Assembly: GCA_934272785.1 (NCBI GenBank)
Contig: CAKQSE010000006.1
Coordinates: forward strand, 1-64,000
Direction: 5' to 3'
DNA from: an uncultured Alphaproteobacteria bacterium
GTDB taxonomy: Bacteria > Pseudomonadota > Alphaproteobacteria > Rs-D84
DNA: 64,000 nt
The notes beneath the pieces are model-generated. The model did not search any database and was not told the DNA's origin. It worked only from the letters and a program-made list of their open reading frames with translations. The translations under genes and the position numbers were made by a program. Every line of letters starts with the position of its first letter. Position 1 is the stretch's first letter. Positions 1-9,404 of this stretch are shown here, one piece after another.

Positions 1-876
1 TCACGTGAACGTTTCTGGGACGAAGATGTGGACGCGTTTAACACGTTGCACTATGTGTTGACCACTGTGTGCAAGTGCGTGGCACCGTTTGCACCGTTTA
101 TCAGTGAATATATTTACAAAAACCTGACCGGGGCAGAATCTGTTCACCTGCAATCGTTCCCGATGGCCACTGATACAGACGACGCAATCGTTCGCGATAT
201 GCGCCGCGTGCAATCGGTTGTCTCTGTCGGAAAACAGTTGCGCGAACAATACAGATTGCGTAACCGTCTGCCGGTGTCTGCAATTACAATCGCGGGCAGC
301 GACCTGCACGCGTATGCCGACATCATTGCCGATGAATTAAATGCAAAGCATGTCGATTTCACGCCAAATATTTCGGCGGTTGCAAACAGTTTTGTGTATC
401 TGATTACGCCAAAAATTGGCGCACGTCTGGGTGGCGCATTGCGTGAAATTATCCCGGCGGTAAAGCAGGGCGCATATGAAATCAATGGCAACACATTGGT
501 TGTCGGTGCGCACACACTGAACGCCGATGAATTTGAAAATCGTTTAACCGTATTGCCGGGCGTTACCGGTGCCGCATTGCCAGATAACACCGCGGTTGTC
601 GTTCTGGATACAGAAATCAACGCCGAACTGGTTGCCGAAGGATTGGCAAACGACGCGTTGCGCTTTATCCAGGATTCGCGCAAGGCGGCGGGTCTGGACG
701 TGTCAGACCGTATCAAATTGACATACAGTGCCGCGCCCGCCCTGGCCGCCGCGATAGAGGCACATCGCAACCGTATTATGTCGGACGCGCTGATTGTCGA
801 TATGTCGCGTGGTGATGGCGAATACGAAACGGAGATAGAAGGTTATAACCTGGTCATTGGAATACAAAAGGCATAA
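1..876 (+). CDS. ileS: Isoleucyl-tRNA synthetase, C-terminal part (5' truncated by window)
   Basis: The reading frame is open from the first base, so only the last 291 codons are present. Class I isoleucyl-tRNA synthetase charges tRNA-Ile in the cytoplasm. The visible part is the helical anticodon-binding domain: the segment around residues 4-40 (RFWDEDVDAFNTLHYVL, then LAPF-like CVAPFAPFISEYIYKNL) is typical of IleRS, and the long tail that follows agrees with the C-terminal subdomain. No zinc-binding CxxC tail is seen at the end, as in the forms that lack it. The stop codon abuts the start of nth, so the two are probably co-transcribed. Family assignment is confident; the catalytic HIGH and KMSKS motifs lie outside the window. 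Confidence 0.9.
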   Translation, partial: SRERFWDEDVDAFNTLHYVLTTVCKCVAPFAPFISEYIYKNLTGAESVHLQSFPMATDTDDAIVRDMRRVQSVVSVGKQLREQYRLRNRLPVSAITIAGSDLHAYADIIADELNAKHVDFTPNISAVANSFVYLITPKIGARLGGALREIIPAVKQGAYEINGNTLVVGAHTLNADEFENRLTVLPGVTGAALPDNTAVVVLDTEINAELVAEGLANDALRFIQDSRKAAGLDVSDRIKLTYSAAPALAAAIEAHRNRIMSDALIVDMSRGDGEYETEIEGYNLVIGIQKA

Positions 877-1533
877 ATGACACCGACACAATATTTTGAA
901 ATTGTGCCGTCACGGCTGAATATGGATATTCGTTCTGAATTATATTTCATAAACGAATTCACGTTCGCCGTGGCGGTCATATTGTCGGCCCAGGCAACTG
1001 ATAAAAAGGTGAACGAGGTTACACCGGCATTATTTGCAATCGCACCGACACCCGCCAAAATGATTGCGTTGGGGGCAGACGGTTTGAAGCAGCATATTCG
1101 CGTGATTTCGTTTTTTAATAACAAGGCGAAAAGTATTATCGGCCTGGCAACACAATTGATGGAATACGCCGGCAATGATGATGCGAATTATAAATTCCCA
1201 GCAAAATTTCATAATCGCGATGAATTGATGAAATTACCCGGCATTGGGCAAAAGACCGCAAATGTCGTAATGAATGTTTTATGGAACGCACCAAACATTG
1301 GTGTCGATACGCACGTTTTCCGCAATGCACATCGTTATGGCTGGGTTGGGGCGGATGCGAATACCCCCGAACGCGTTGAACGCGAATTGTTAAAAATAAT
1401 TCCAAAAAAATATCACGCGATTTGCAATCACGTGATGGTTTTGCACGGGCGGTATATATGTCGCGCATTGCGTCCAAAGTGTGCCGAATGCCCGGTTGCG
1501 CATATTTGCACCGCCCGCGATAAAACGATATAA
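877..1533 (+). CDS. nth: Endonuclease III (DNA glycosylase/AP lyase)
   Basis: 218 aa, normal length for Nth. It removes oxidised pyrimidines and cleaves the abasic strand in base excision repair. The helix-hairpin-helix LPGIGQKTANVV lies at residues 120-131 and carries the catalytic lysine (K126); the catalytic aspartate is D144 in VDTHVFR. Four cysteines spaced C-x6-C-x2-C-x5-C (195, 202, 205, 211) form the [4Fe-4S] site at the C terminus. The ATG follows the ileS stop directly with no gap, so translation is probably coupled. All key residues are intact. Confidence 0.97.
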   Translation: MTPTQYFEIVPSRLNMDIRSELYFINEFTFAVAVILSAQATDKKVNEVTPALFAIAPTPAKMIALGADGLKQHIRVISFFNNKAKSIIGLATQLMEYAGNDDANYKFPAKFHNRDELMKLPGIGQKTANVVMNVLWNAPNIGVDTHVFRNAHRYGWVGADANTPERVERELLKIIPKKYHAICNHVMVLHGRYICRALRPKCAECPVAHICTARDKTI

Positions 1534-1537
1534 ATCG

Positions 1538-1621
1538 CTATTGCGCAATCATATATCCGCACGCCAGTATGGCAACAACCATTACGACAAATACGATACG
1601 CTGTTTTGTAATTATTTTCAT
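1538..1621 (-). CDS. 27-residue putative lipopeptide downstream of VirB2-like pilin
   Basis: A very short frame (27 aa) that begins with basic residues (MKIITKQR), continues with a hydrophobic segment and has a lipobox-like AILAC, after which only GYMIAQ remains. A GGATGG ribosome-binding site lies about 8 nt upstream. It starts 26 nt after the VirB2-like gene on the same strand and would be co-transcribed with it. VirB7 is a small outer-membrane lipoprotein of type IV secretion systems, so a minimal VirB7-like role is possible, but the mature peptide would be unusually small. It may equally be a membrane micropeptide. Existence is supported by the start context only. Confidence 0.4.
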   Translation of the reverse strand: MKIITKQRIVFVVMVVAILACGYMIAQ

Positions 1622-1647
1622 TTTTTATCCATCCTTTTTATTTTTTA

Positions 1648-2007
1648 TTACCAACCGTTGGTCAACGCGTCACAACCGAAATTGTTACCGTTTGTAAAGA
1701 ATCCCAGTAATATTCCGATTGAAAATAACAGTGCAAATCCAACAATCATTGGAACACCGATTTCTTTCAGGCCGTCGGCAATAGAGCCCTTGCCGCCGAT
1801 TTTGCCGGTGGCGATGGCCTCCCAGCCATATTTGGCCAAAATAAATCCTGCGCCAACAAATGCCAACGTGCGCAGTGTTTTAAACACACCTTGTAATTGC
1901 TGTATCAAATTGCATAGTCCGCCATTGCCGGTGGCCGCGGCCAGTGCCGGAAATACCGCCATCGCAACAAAAAACGTCGTAAATAAACCACCGTTTAGAT
2001 TCGGCAC
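1648..2007 (-). CDS. virB2: VirB2/TrbC-like type IV secretion pilin
   Basis: 119 aa with the VirB2 layout: an N-terminal export signal ending near FPALAAA, then a short periplasmic part with one cysteine, and two hydrophobic helices (about residues 45-60 and 85-105) joined by the cytoplasmic-type loop KYGWEAIATGKIGGKG. VirB2 is the major pilus subunit of VirB/VirD4 secretion systems. The given start is a GTG without a clear Shine-Dalgarno site; a downstream ATG (MAVFPALAAA) would shorten the signal peptide, so the start is uncertain. It lies 14.7 kb from virB3-virB4 in this window, the scattered layout known from rickettsial rvh systems. A hairpin separates it from dnaG. Confidence 0.7.
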   Translation of the reverse strand: MPNLNGGLFTTFFVAMAVFPALAAATGNGGLCNLIQQLQGVFKTLRTLAFVGAGFILAKYGWEAIATGKIGGKGSIADGLKEIGVPMIVGFALLFSIGILLGFFTNGNNFGCDALTNGW

Positions 2008-2056
2008 GAATACAGGGGACAGAACATGCAGAAAACAGGGAAAAATTCAAAAATAA

Positions 2057-2088
2057 AAACCGCCAATAAAATCGGTGGTTTATTTTCG
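2057..2088 (-). terminator. Intrinsic terminator after dnaG
   Basis: On the minus strand, AAACCACCGA and TTGGCGGTTT form an imperfect stem with one A-C mismatch, followed by TTTTTATTTTTG. It would end the long mreC-to-dnaG transcript and separate it from the VirB2-like gene. Confidence 0.6.
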
Positions 2089-2152
2089 GCATGTATTTTT
2101 TCTTTCTATGCTATGTATTCTAGCACATTGCGCGATTTTTCGCAACACAAAA

Positions 2153-3769
2153 TTACATTGAAATCAGTTGGTCTTGTTTATCCATCGCGCGGGCGATTTC
2201 AGATGTCACCATGGCCAGTTTTTCCGCCGACGACGCATCACCACCCAGGGCGGCCGCGGTCAATTCTTGCTGTTCGGCGCGCAGACGTTTCAAATAATTT
2301 TGCAATTTTAATGAAACAATATACTTTTCCGCCGCAACCGCGTCCAGGTTTAATTCTGGCGCATCACCGTCCAGCGATATGTTCAATGTCGCCAAAAATT
2401 CGGCATAACGTTCGGCAATTTCTGGATACTTGTTTGTAATAAACACCAATGTGTTGCGCGTAATTGCGTCAATTTCCGGCACCGCAATTTCAGGCGCATT
2501 TGATTTGCGTGACCATTTGTGCCACTGGTTAAATTTACGCGAATTATATTCGTTTTCGTATTCCGCGCGCAGGGCGGGGTCTGTAATTTTCTCGGTCTGG
2601 GATTTCAAGAATTTTTCCGCCTGGGCGCGACCACCGGGGGTTGATACGATATAATTTTTATTCGCAATATCCCATATAAAATCGGTCAGGCCCGTTGCAT
2701 TATCAATAATCGTGCGCATTGCGGCATCGCCCGATTTTTTCAGGATTTCATCGGGGTCCTTGCCGCCGGTCACAAACGCAAATCTGACATCCGAATTATC
2801 ATGAATAAACGGCAGGACCAGATTCGCCGCACGCGCCGCGGCCTTTTGCCCGGCGACATCACCATCAAAGCAAAATACGATATTTCTGTTCGCCTTGCAC
2901 AGGATTGCAATATGATCTTCGGTCAGGGCGGTGCCCAATGGCGCGACCGTTTCGGGGAAACCGTGACACTGCATTTGTATGGCGTCAATTTGCCCCTCGA
3001 CAATAATGGTGCGATTGTTGCGATGTATGCTGTCGCGGGCAAAGTTAAATCCAAAAATCGTTTTACGTTTATGAAATATTTCCGTGTCCGCCGTGTTGAT
3101 GTATTTGGGCTCGGATCCATCAAGACTGCGCCCTGAAAACGCTACAACCTGGCCACGGGCGGAAAAAATCGGGAACATCAATTTATCGCGAAAGAAATCA
3201 TACATTCCATATTCGCCACGCCGACACAGGCCCGTGCCGATTAAAATATCTTGCTTGGTATTCACAAATTTATTTGCGATTAAATTATTTTTTGGCGCAT
3301 ACCCCAGGCGATATTTTTTTATCATATCATCGGTAAATCCGCGTCCACGTATGTATTCCAGTGCGACCGCGCCGGCGGGCGTGAATAATTGTTTCTGGTA
3401 TTCCGCCGCCGCCTGTTCGGTGATGTCAAAATACGATTCTTCGCGTTTGACGGCCGCCGGATCACGCGGTTTAAATTCGGGCAATTTCATACCCGCCATA
3501 TCGGCCAATTCTTTGATTGCGTCAACAAACCCGACATTTTCAGATTTCATTGTGAACGAAATAATATCGCCGTGTTCACCACAACCAAAACAGTGGTAAA
3601 AACCCTTGTCCTCGTTCACGGAAAAACTGGGCGTTTTTTCATTATGAAATGGACAACAGCCCCAGTAATTTTGACCCTTTTTCGTCAATGGCACACGCCG
3701 TGACACAACGTCCACGATTGACAATCGCGTGCGCAGTTCATCGGTAAAGTTTTTATCGTAATTTGCCAT
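2153..3769 (-). CDS. dnaG: DNA primase
   Basis: 538 aa. Synthesises RNA primers at the replication fork. The N-terminal CHC2 zinc finger is clear (CPFHNEKTPSFSV at about residues 39-51, then CFGC near residue 60), followed by the RNA polymerase core and the TOPRIM domain with VEGQIDAIQ and FDGDVAGQKAA. The protein is shorter than the roughly 600-aa E. coli form; the C-terminal helicase-binding part is reduced but present. Its ATG overlaps the topA stop by one base (TAATG), so it is the last housekeeping gene of a minus-strand operon that includes topA, rodA, mrdA, mreD and mreC. Confidence 0.96.
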   Translation of the reverse strand: MANYDKNFTDELRTRLSIVDVVSRRVPLTKKGQNYWGCCPFHNEKTPSFSVNEDKGFYHCFGCGEHGDIISFTMKSENVGFVDAIKELADMAGMKLPEFKPRDPAAVKREESYFDITEQAAAEYQKQLFTPAGAVALEYIRGRGFTDDMIKKYRLGYAPKNNLIANKFVNTKQDILIGTGLCRRGEYGMYDFFRDKLMFPIFSARGQVVAFSGRSLDGSEPKYINTADTEIFHKRKTIFGFNFARDSIHRNNRTIIVEGQIDAIQMQCHGFPETVAPLGTALTEDHIAILCKANRNIVFCFDGDVAGQKAAARAANLVLPFIHDNSDVRFAFVTGGKDPDEILKKSGDAAMRTIIDNATGLTDFIWDIANKNYIVSTPGGRAQAEKFLKSQTEKITDPALRAEYENEYNSRKFNQWHKWSRKSNAPEIAVPEIDAITRNTLVFITNKYPEIAERYAEFLATLNISLDGDAPELNLDAVAAEKYIVSLKLQNYLKRLRAEQQELTAAALGGDASSAEKLAMVTSEIARAMDKQDQLISM

Positions 3770-6027
3770 TACTTTGTTTTCTTGCGAAACCGGGTGGACG
3801 GCTTTTTGTTGTTTATCAATTCAATCGCAGTGGCCAGGTCGGGTTGTTCCTTGACCGATACATTTACGCGATTTGACGAAATATATGCGCCATAGCGGCC
3901 GGTTGGGTAATAGTAAATCATCTGGTCTGTTGCCGGATTTTTACCCAGTTCAATAGGCTCGGCCTTTTTGGGACCACCCGCCAATAATTCACGCGCCACG
4001 TCCAGTGTGATTGTTTCCGCCGTATATTGCTTTGCCGATGCATTTTTTGCGCCATCGGTTACATATGGACCAAATCGTCCCACACGGAACGAAATACCAT
4101 CACCCAGGTCAACCGATGTTGGGGATACCTTCGTCGGCGCATCACCATCGGTGGTCACCGGTGCCGCCGCACCCAGGCGCGCCGTATAATCACAGGTCGG
4201 GTAATTTTCGCACCCGATAAACGCACCAAACTTTGACAATTTTATTCCCAGTTTTCCGCCACACTTTGGACATTTATCATTGCCATCTGGGAACAGGTGA
4301 TTGTGCATGACACTGTTTATCTGGTCAATAATTTCGGTTGTTTTTACCCCGCGCGCACCATCAATCATTGATTCTGTGGGTGTCCAGAACGCGCGCAGTG
4401 CGGCGATTTTATCACGCTTGCCATTTGATACATCGTCCAGGGTATCTTCGGTTTTTGCGGTGAAATTCACATCAACCAATTCATCAAAGTATTTGGCCAG
4501 ATACGCCGCGATAACCCATCCGCCAGATGTCGGATGAAAACGACGTTGTTTATCCTGGTCAACATAGCCGCGATCAACAATCGTTGACATAATCGTCGCA
4601 TACGTTGATGGACGACCGATTCCCAATTCTTCTAATTTTTTAACCAGTGATGCCTCGGTATAACGGGCGGGTGGTTGTGTAAAGTGCTGTTCGGGGGTCA
4701 GTTCGGTTATCATCACCGCGTCACCCACCGACAATGGTGGCAATTTTGATTCGTTTGCATCCGCATCATCATCGCGTGATTCGGTATAAACACGCATAAA
4801 ACCATCAAATGTGCGGGTGGTGCCAACGGCGTGGAAAATCGCGCTGTGTGCATTGTTTTCAATATCTGCGGCAACACTGTCAAATTCGGCATTGGTCATT
4901 TGACACGCAATTGTGCGTTTCCAAATCAGGTCGTATAACTTTGCCTCGTCCCCGGTCAGTTTTGGTGCCGCGCCATCAAAGTGTGTGGGCCGAATTGCCT
5001 CGTGCGCTTCCTGGGCATTTTTGGATTTTGTAACATAAATGTTTGGTGTTTTTGGCACAAACGCATCGCCATATGTGCGACCAATATATGCACGAATTTC
5101 ATTTACCGCATCCGCCGACAGGTTTGTCGCATCGGTTCGCATATATGTGATTAAACCCTGTTCATACAATTTCTGGGCGGTTGCCATCGTGCGTTTTGAT
5201 GCAAAGTATAATTTACGCGCCGCCTCTTGTTGCAGGGTGCTGGTGGTAAATGGTGCGGCAGCACGACGTGATGTTTTTTTCTTGTCAATTGCAATGACCA
5301 TGCATGCGATTTCTGGCGTGCCAATTTGCGACAAAATTTCGTCCATCTGGGATTTGTTCCCGATGGTCATCTTGTCAATTTTTTTACCGGACGCCGAAAT
5401 TAAATTTGCGTTAAATGTCGCATCGTTTGCATTACACGTCGCGCCCAGTGACCAGTATTCAACGGGCTTGAACGCTTCTATTTCGCGTTCGCGATCAACG
5501 ACCAGTTTCACCGCAACCGATTGCACACGGCCGGCCGATTTACCCAGATTGCGCCGCCACAGCAATGGCGAAATACCAAACCCAATCAGGTAATCCAACG
5601 CGCGCCGCACCATATACGCATCAACCAAATTCTGGTCAATTTCGCGCGGATTTTCAATTGCGTTTTGCACGGCCTTTTTCGTGATTTCGTGGAACGCGAC
5701 ACGATAAACTTTTTTACCAGATAAAACCTTTTTCGCCTTTAATATATCCAGAATATGCCATGCAATGGCCTCGCCCTCGCGATCAGGGTCGGACGCCAGA
5801 TACACTGCATCGGCCTTTTTTAATTCGTCAATAATCAGTTTAATCTGCTTTTCCTTGCCCGGCATAATTTGCCATTTCATATCAAAATCATGCGCGGTAT
5901 CAACACTGCCATTTTCTGGGACCAGGTCACGAACATGCCCCACCGACGCAATCACGCGCCAGCCCGCCCCCAGGTATTTTTCAATTGTTTTCGCCTTGGA
6001 TGGTGATTCCACAATCAGTAAATTCAT
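3769..6027 (-). CDS. topA: DNA topoisomerase I
   Basis: 752 aa type IA topoisomerase that relaxes negative supercoils. The TOPRIM domain is at the N terminus (LLIVESPSKAKTIEKYLG), with the acidic DPDREGEAIAWH motif near residue 95. The active-site tyrosine lies in LITYMRTDATNLS. The C-terminal region has a single four-cysteine zinc ribbon (CPKCGG ... CENYPTC) followed by two cysteine-free repeats, fewer zinc ribbons than the E. coli enzyme. It begins 6 nt after the rodA stop and overlaps dnaG by one base. Confidence 0.97.
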   Translation of the reverse strand: MNLLIVESPSKAKTIEKYLGAGWRVIASVGHVRDLVPENGSVDTAHDFDMKWQIMPGKEKQIKLIIDELKKADAVYLASDPDREGEAIAWHILDILKAKKVLSGKKVYRVAFHEITKKAVQNAIENPREIDQNLVDAYMVRRALDYLIGFGISPLLWRRNLGKSAGRVQSVAVKLVVDREREIEAFKPVEYWSLGATCNANDATFNANLISASGKKIDKMTIGNKSQMDEILSQIGTPEIACMVIAIDKKKTSRRAAAPFTTSTLQQEAARKLYFASKRTMATAQKLYEQGLITYMRTDATNLSADAVNEIRAYIGRTYGDAFVPKTPNIYVTKSKNAQEAHEAIRPTHFDGAAPKLTGDEAKLYDLIWKRTIACQMTNAEFDSVAADIENNAHSAIFHAVGTTRTFDGFMRVYTESRDDDADANESKLPPLSVGDAVMITELTPEQHFTQPPARYTEASLVKKLEELGIGRPSTYATIMSTIVDRGYVDQDKQRRFHPTSGGWVIAAYLAKYFDELVDVNFTAKTEDTLDDVSNGKRDKIAALRAFWTPTESMIDGARGVKTTEIIDQINSVMHNHLFPDGNDKCPKCGGKLGIKLSKFGAFIGCENYPTCDYTARLGAAAPVTTDGDAPTKVSPTSVDLGDGISFRVGRFGPYVTDGAKNASAKQYTAETITLDVARELLAGGPKKAEPIELGKNPATDQMIYYYPTGRYGAYISSNRVNVSVKEQPDLATAIELINNKKPSTRFRKKTK

Positions 6028-6033
6028 AATCTT

Positions 6034-7179
6034 CTAACTCCCCCTGGCAGATAATTGTTGATCCTTGTGAATATGTGCATTTTGGGCCAGACCGAATCCA
6101 AACATCAGTGATAACAGACTGCTGCCACCAAACGACATCAACGGCAACGGCACACCGACCGTCGGCATCAGCCCCAGCACCATGGAAATATTTATAAAGT
6201 AATAAATGAAAAAGTTCAACATAAAACCAAAACAGATAAGTTGCCCAAATCGATTCCGGCACGTTTTCGCACACCAAAACAGCACCAGAATTATCCACGT
6301 ATACACCGCCAGCAATATAAATGCGCCAATAAAGCCCAATTCTTCGCCCAGCATTGTGAATATAAAATCGGTCTGTTTTTCAGGCAAAAATGACTGTTGT
6401 GATTGTGACCCATTCAGATATCCCTTGCCCGTAATTCCGCCGGACCCAAACGCGATTTTCGCCTGGTTTATCTGGTAACCGGCACCGCGCGCATCGTGAT
6501 CGGGATCAATAAACGTTATTATACGGTCGCGCTGGTAATCATGCAACCCCCCATACCAAACAACAGGGGCCGCCATCAGACCCAAAATTGCGGCGATAAT
6601 AAACCACTTTTTCTGGGCACCAACGATATAGAAAACACCGACCGTAATCATACCCATTGACAATGCCGTTCCTAAATCTGGTTGTGCCACAATCAATCCA
6701 AACGGCACCAGCAACATTGCAATCGGCACCAGGTAATTTTTTATCTGGGACAATTCAACCGAATTCATCCATGCAAAATAACGCGCCAACGCCAGCACCA
6801 GCGCAATCTTGATAAATTCTGATGGTTGTATGTGAATAAATCCTAAATTTAACCAACGTTGCGCACCCATACCGGTGTGGCCAACAAATGTCACCAGGAT
6901 AATCATTATCAGCGCGATTGCATAAATCAAATATGCTGATTTTATCCACGTCTTGATATTCGTAAATGCGGCAAAGAAAAACACAACAAGTCCCAACAAT
7001 ATCTTTATCAATTGGGACAGGGCAAATGGTTGCCATGCGCCGCCACCCGCCGAATACAACACAACAATTGATGTCGCCAGCACCAGACACATTGGCGTGA
7101 ACAATGCAACCGAAAAACGTGACAGTTTTTCAGAAAACGTCATCATACTTGCATTAGAAACGCGTGTCTGTCGTGCCAT
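6034..7179 (-). CDS. rodA: Rod-shape peptidoglycan glycosyltransferase RodA
   Basis: 381 aa SEDS-family integral membrane protein that polymerises glycan strands during side-wall growth together with PBP2. About ten hydrophobic segments are visible. SEDS hallmarks include IHIQPSEFIKIALVL and, in the C-terminal half, KTDFIFTMLGEELGFIG and GLMPTVGVPLPLMSFGGSS. The gene follows mrdA by a single base, the classic mrdA-rodA arrangement, so it is RodA rather than FtsW. An N-terminal cytoplasmic extension of about 15 residues precedes the first membrane segment. Confidence 0.95.
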   Translation of the reverse strand: MARQTRVSNASMMTFSEKLSRFSVALFTPMCLVLATSIVVLYSAGGGAWQPFALSQLIKILLGLVVFFFAAFTNIKTWIKSAYLIYAIALIMIILVTFVGHTGMGAQRWLNLGFIHIQPSEFIKIALVLALARYFAWMNSVELSQIKNYLVPIAMLLVPFGLIVAQPDLGTALSMGMITVGVFYIVGAQKKWFIIAAILGLMAAPVVWYGGLHDYQRDRIITFIDPDHDARGAGYQINQAKIAFGSGGITGKGYLNGSQSQQSFLPEKQTDFIFTMLGEELGFIGAFILLAVYTWIILVLFWCAKTCRNRFGQLICFGFMLNFFIYYFINISMVLGLMPTVGVPLPLMSFGGSSLLSLMFGFGLAQNAHIHKDQQLSARGS

Positions 7180-7180
7180 A

Positions 7181-8956
7181 CTATTTATTACCCTTTAATA
7201 ATTCGCGCATTACGGCGGCTGCGGTGCGTGCGGCAGAGCCACTGCCCCCACTGTGTTCAGTTATAACACATACGGCATATTTTGGATTGGTCAGTGGTGC
7301 ATACCCAACAAATAACCCATGGTTACGCATATGCCATTTTAATTGTTCATTGGTTAAAACACCGCTTTTACGTTCGGCCTTGGAAATGCTGCGCACCTGG
7401 GACGTTCCGGTTTTACCGCCCATCTTGGCACCGGCAACATTTATCGCACTGCCGGCGGCGGTGCCCCCGGGACGCGTTACCTGTTCCAGACCGTTCATAA
7501 CATATTTTATGTTTTGTGGCTGCAATCCCAATGAATCAAATTCTGGCTTTTTATCACTCATAATCAGGCGCGGACGCACCACACGATTTGATACCGTGCG
7601 CGCAATCATCACACCCAGTTGCAGACAGTTTGCCAATATAAATCCCTGGCCAATGCCGGAAATAATTGTGTCACCATGCACCCAACGCGCGCCAACATTT
7701 TTCTCTTTCCAGTATCTGTCGGGAATAACGCCGGGCATTTCGCGTGACAAAATGTCGTCCATATATTTTTCTGTGAAACCCAATTTCAACGCCATCTTGC
7801 GGATTGCATCAATACCAATGCGCAATGCCATCTGGTAAAAATATATGTCGCACGAGTGTTTCAATGCACCCGCCAGGTCAACCCAACCGTGACCTTTGGC
7901 CTCCCAACAATGGTAACGCCGGTCACCATAGTCCCAGTGTCCCGGGCAAAACACTTTCTCGGTCGGGGTGATTGCCCCCGATTCCAGACCCGCCAACGCC
8001 ACGACGATTTTAAATGTAGAACCCGGTGGATACAATCCTTCGACCACCTTGTTCATAAATGGTTTGGCGACATCACTGCGCAGGGACGCCATATATTCAT
8101 CACCATCGTCAGATGTAAAATTATTCGGATCAAAACTGGGGGTTGATACCATCGCCAGAATATTACCTGTTTCTATTTCCAGCGCAACACCACATCCCGC
8201 CCGATGTGTGGTCAATGCGTCATATAATTTACGCTGGGCCGCGTCATTTATCGTTGTTTGCAGATTCTTGCCCAATTGGGGTGCAACGTATTGTGATTTA
8301 TCCTCGCCCGTGACACGACCGACCGCATTGGTTATCATCACCGTCTGGCCTGGTGTGCCCGCCAACGTGTCATCAAAACGTTTTTCCAGGCCGGTTATAC
8401 CCTGGGTAAAAAATGGCGCGTTTGGAATTGAATTTTTCGGTGCACCGACATAGCCAAACACCTGGGCACCGGCGGGACCCATTTCATATACACGGGCAAA
8501 ACCACTGGCCACGCGCAACCCCGGCAGATTACGCGCCTGTAACTTGGCCAATTTTTCCCAGTTTGTATTTTCACTGACCAATACCGGTTGAAAACGTGGT
8601 TGCTTTTTTATCTTGGCACGGATTTTTTCCACCCGCTTTGGCCGCAGGTTTAATTCCGCCGTCACCGTTTCAATCAGCGCGTCCAGGTCTGTTGCCTCTT
8701 CGGGAATAATGTAAATCCGATATATTGGCGCGTCACGCGATATTGGCGTCCCAGACGCAGACATAATTTTCCCGCGTTCGGGCATATTTATCTGGATACG
8801 GAAAGAGTTATTCTCGCTCTTGCGGGTGTATTCACGATAATTAAACACCTGCATCTGTAACATACGCAGGACCAGCACAGACGTCAGCACCGCACCAGTG
8901 GTCAAAAATAATGCCGCACGCCGGTCAAATGTTTGGGCAACTTCTTTATCTATCAT
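7181..8956 (-). CDS. mrdA: Penicillin-binding protein 2 (elongation transpeptidase)
   Basis: 591 aa class B PBP, the DD-transpeptidase of the rod complex in the periplasm. One N-terminal membrane anchor (about residues 13-33) is followed by the dimerisation/pedestal domain and the transpeptidase domain with STFK (S313-K316), an SxD motif in HSCDIYFY near residue 367 and KTGTSQ near residue 514. Residues of all three catalytic motifs are intact. It overlaps mreD by 11 nt upstream and lies one base from rodA downstream, so the elongasome genes form one translational unit. Confidence 0.95.
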   Translation of the reverse strand: MIDKEVAQTFDRRAALFLTTGAVLTSVLVLRMLQMQVFNYREYTRKSENNSFRIQINMPERGKIMSASGTPISRDAPIYRIYIIPEEATDLDALIETVTAELNLRPKRVEKIRAKIKKQPRFQPVLVSENTNWEKLAKLQARNLPGLRVASGFARVYEMGPAGAQVFGYVGAPKNSIPNAPFFTQGITGLEKRFDDTLAGTPGQTVMITNAVGRVTGEDKSQYVAPQLGKNLQTTINDAAQRKLYDALTTHRAGCGVALEIETGNILAMVSTPSFDPNNFTSDDGDEYMASLRSDVAKPFMNKVVEGLYPPGSTFKIVVALAGLESGAITPTEKVFCPGHWDYGDRRYHCWEAKGHGWVDLAGALKHSCDIYFYQMALRIGIDAIRKMALKLGFTEKYMDDILSREMPGVIPDRYWKEKNVGARWVHGDTIISGIGQGFILANCLQLGVMIARTVSNRVVRPRLIMSDKKPEFDSLGLQPQNIKYVMNGLEQVTRPGGTAAGSAINVAGAKMGGKTGTSQVRSISKAERKSGVLTNEQLKWHMRNHGLFVGYAPLTNPKYAVCVITEHSGGSGSAARTAAAVMRELLKGNK

Positions 8957-9404
8957 CTTGTGCCCTCTCGATTACTGCGGTGATTGGGGTGTATAATGCG
9001 GCAACCCATACGAACATCCATATATCGCGCCCCAGGTTTGCCCACCCCATATGTGAACAGAATAACAGCAACGTGCCAACGCCAAAGAACACAACAAATG
9101 GCACAAACGCACGATCTGATGCGCGTGTTAAATCAACGTATCCCTGGAATCCATTTACCGCATATGCAAAACAATACAGTGCCGTCCAAAACAATGTCGT
9201 ATTTGAATTATAATCAATCAAGAAACAAAATATCACAGAAACCAGTGGAAACCACGGTGTTGGCCGAACAAAAGAACAATAAAAAATCGGTATCAACGCC
9301 AGCACGCCCGCCGGATTCCATATTGGCATGACCAAACGCCACAACGCAATTACCAGTAAAAACGGTGTTGCGCGACGTAAAAATTTCAAGATATCTGTCT
9401 TCAT
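8946..9404 (-). CDS. mreD: Rod-shape-determining protein MreD
   Basis: 152 aa, about five hydrophobic helices, no enzymatic motifs. MreD is a small inner-membrane component of the elongasome. Recognition is based mainly on size, topology (for example LVIALWRLVMPIWNPAGVLALIP) and position between mreC and mrdA. It overlaps mreC by four bases (ATGA) and mrdA by 11 bases. Confidence 0.85.
   Translation of the reverse strand: MKTDILKFLRRATPFLLVIALWRLVMPIWNPAGVLALIPIFYCSFVRPTPWFPLVSVIFCFLIDYNSNTTLFWTALYCFAYAVNGFQGYVDLTRASDRAFVPFVVFFGVGTLLLFCSHMGWANLGRDIWMFVWVAALYTPITAVIERAQDDR

Noticed and set aside
144..770. 208-codon antisense frame opposite ileS
   Set aside because: Lies entirely opposite a conserved gene, has no ribosome site and its protein has no recognisable pattern.
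7164..7838. 224-codon frame opposite mrdA
   Set aside because: Shadow of the conserved PBP2 transpeptidase domain on the other strand.
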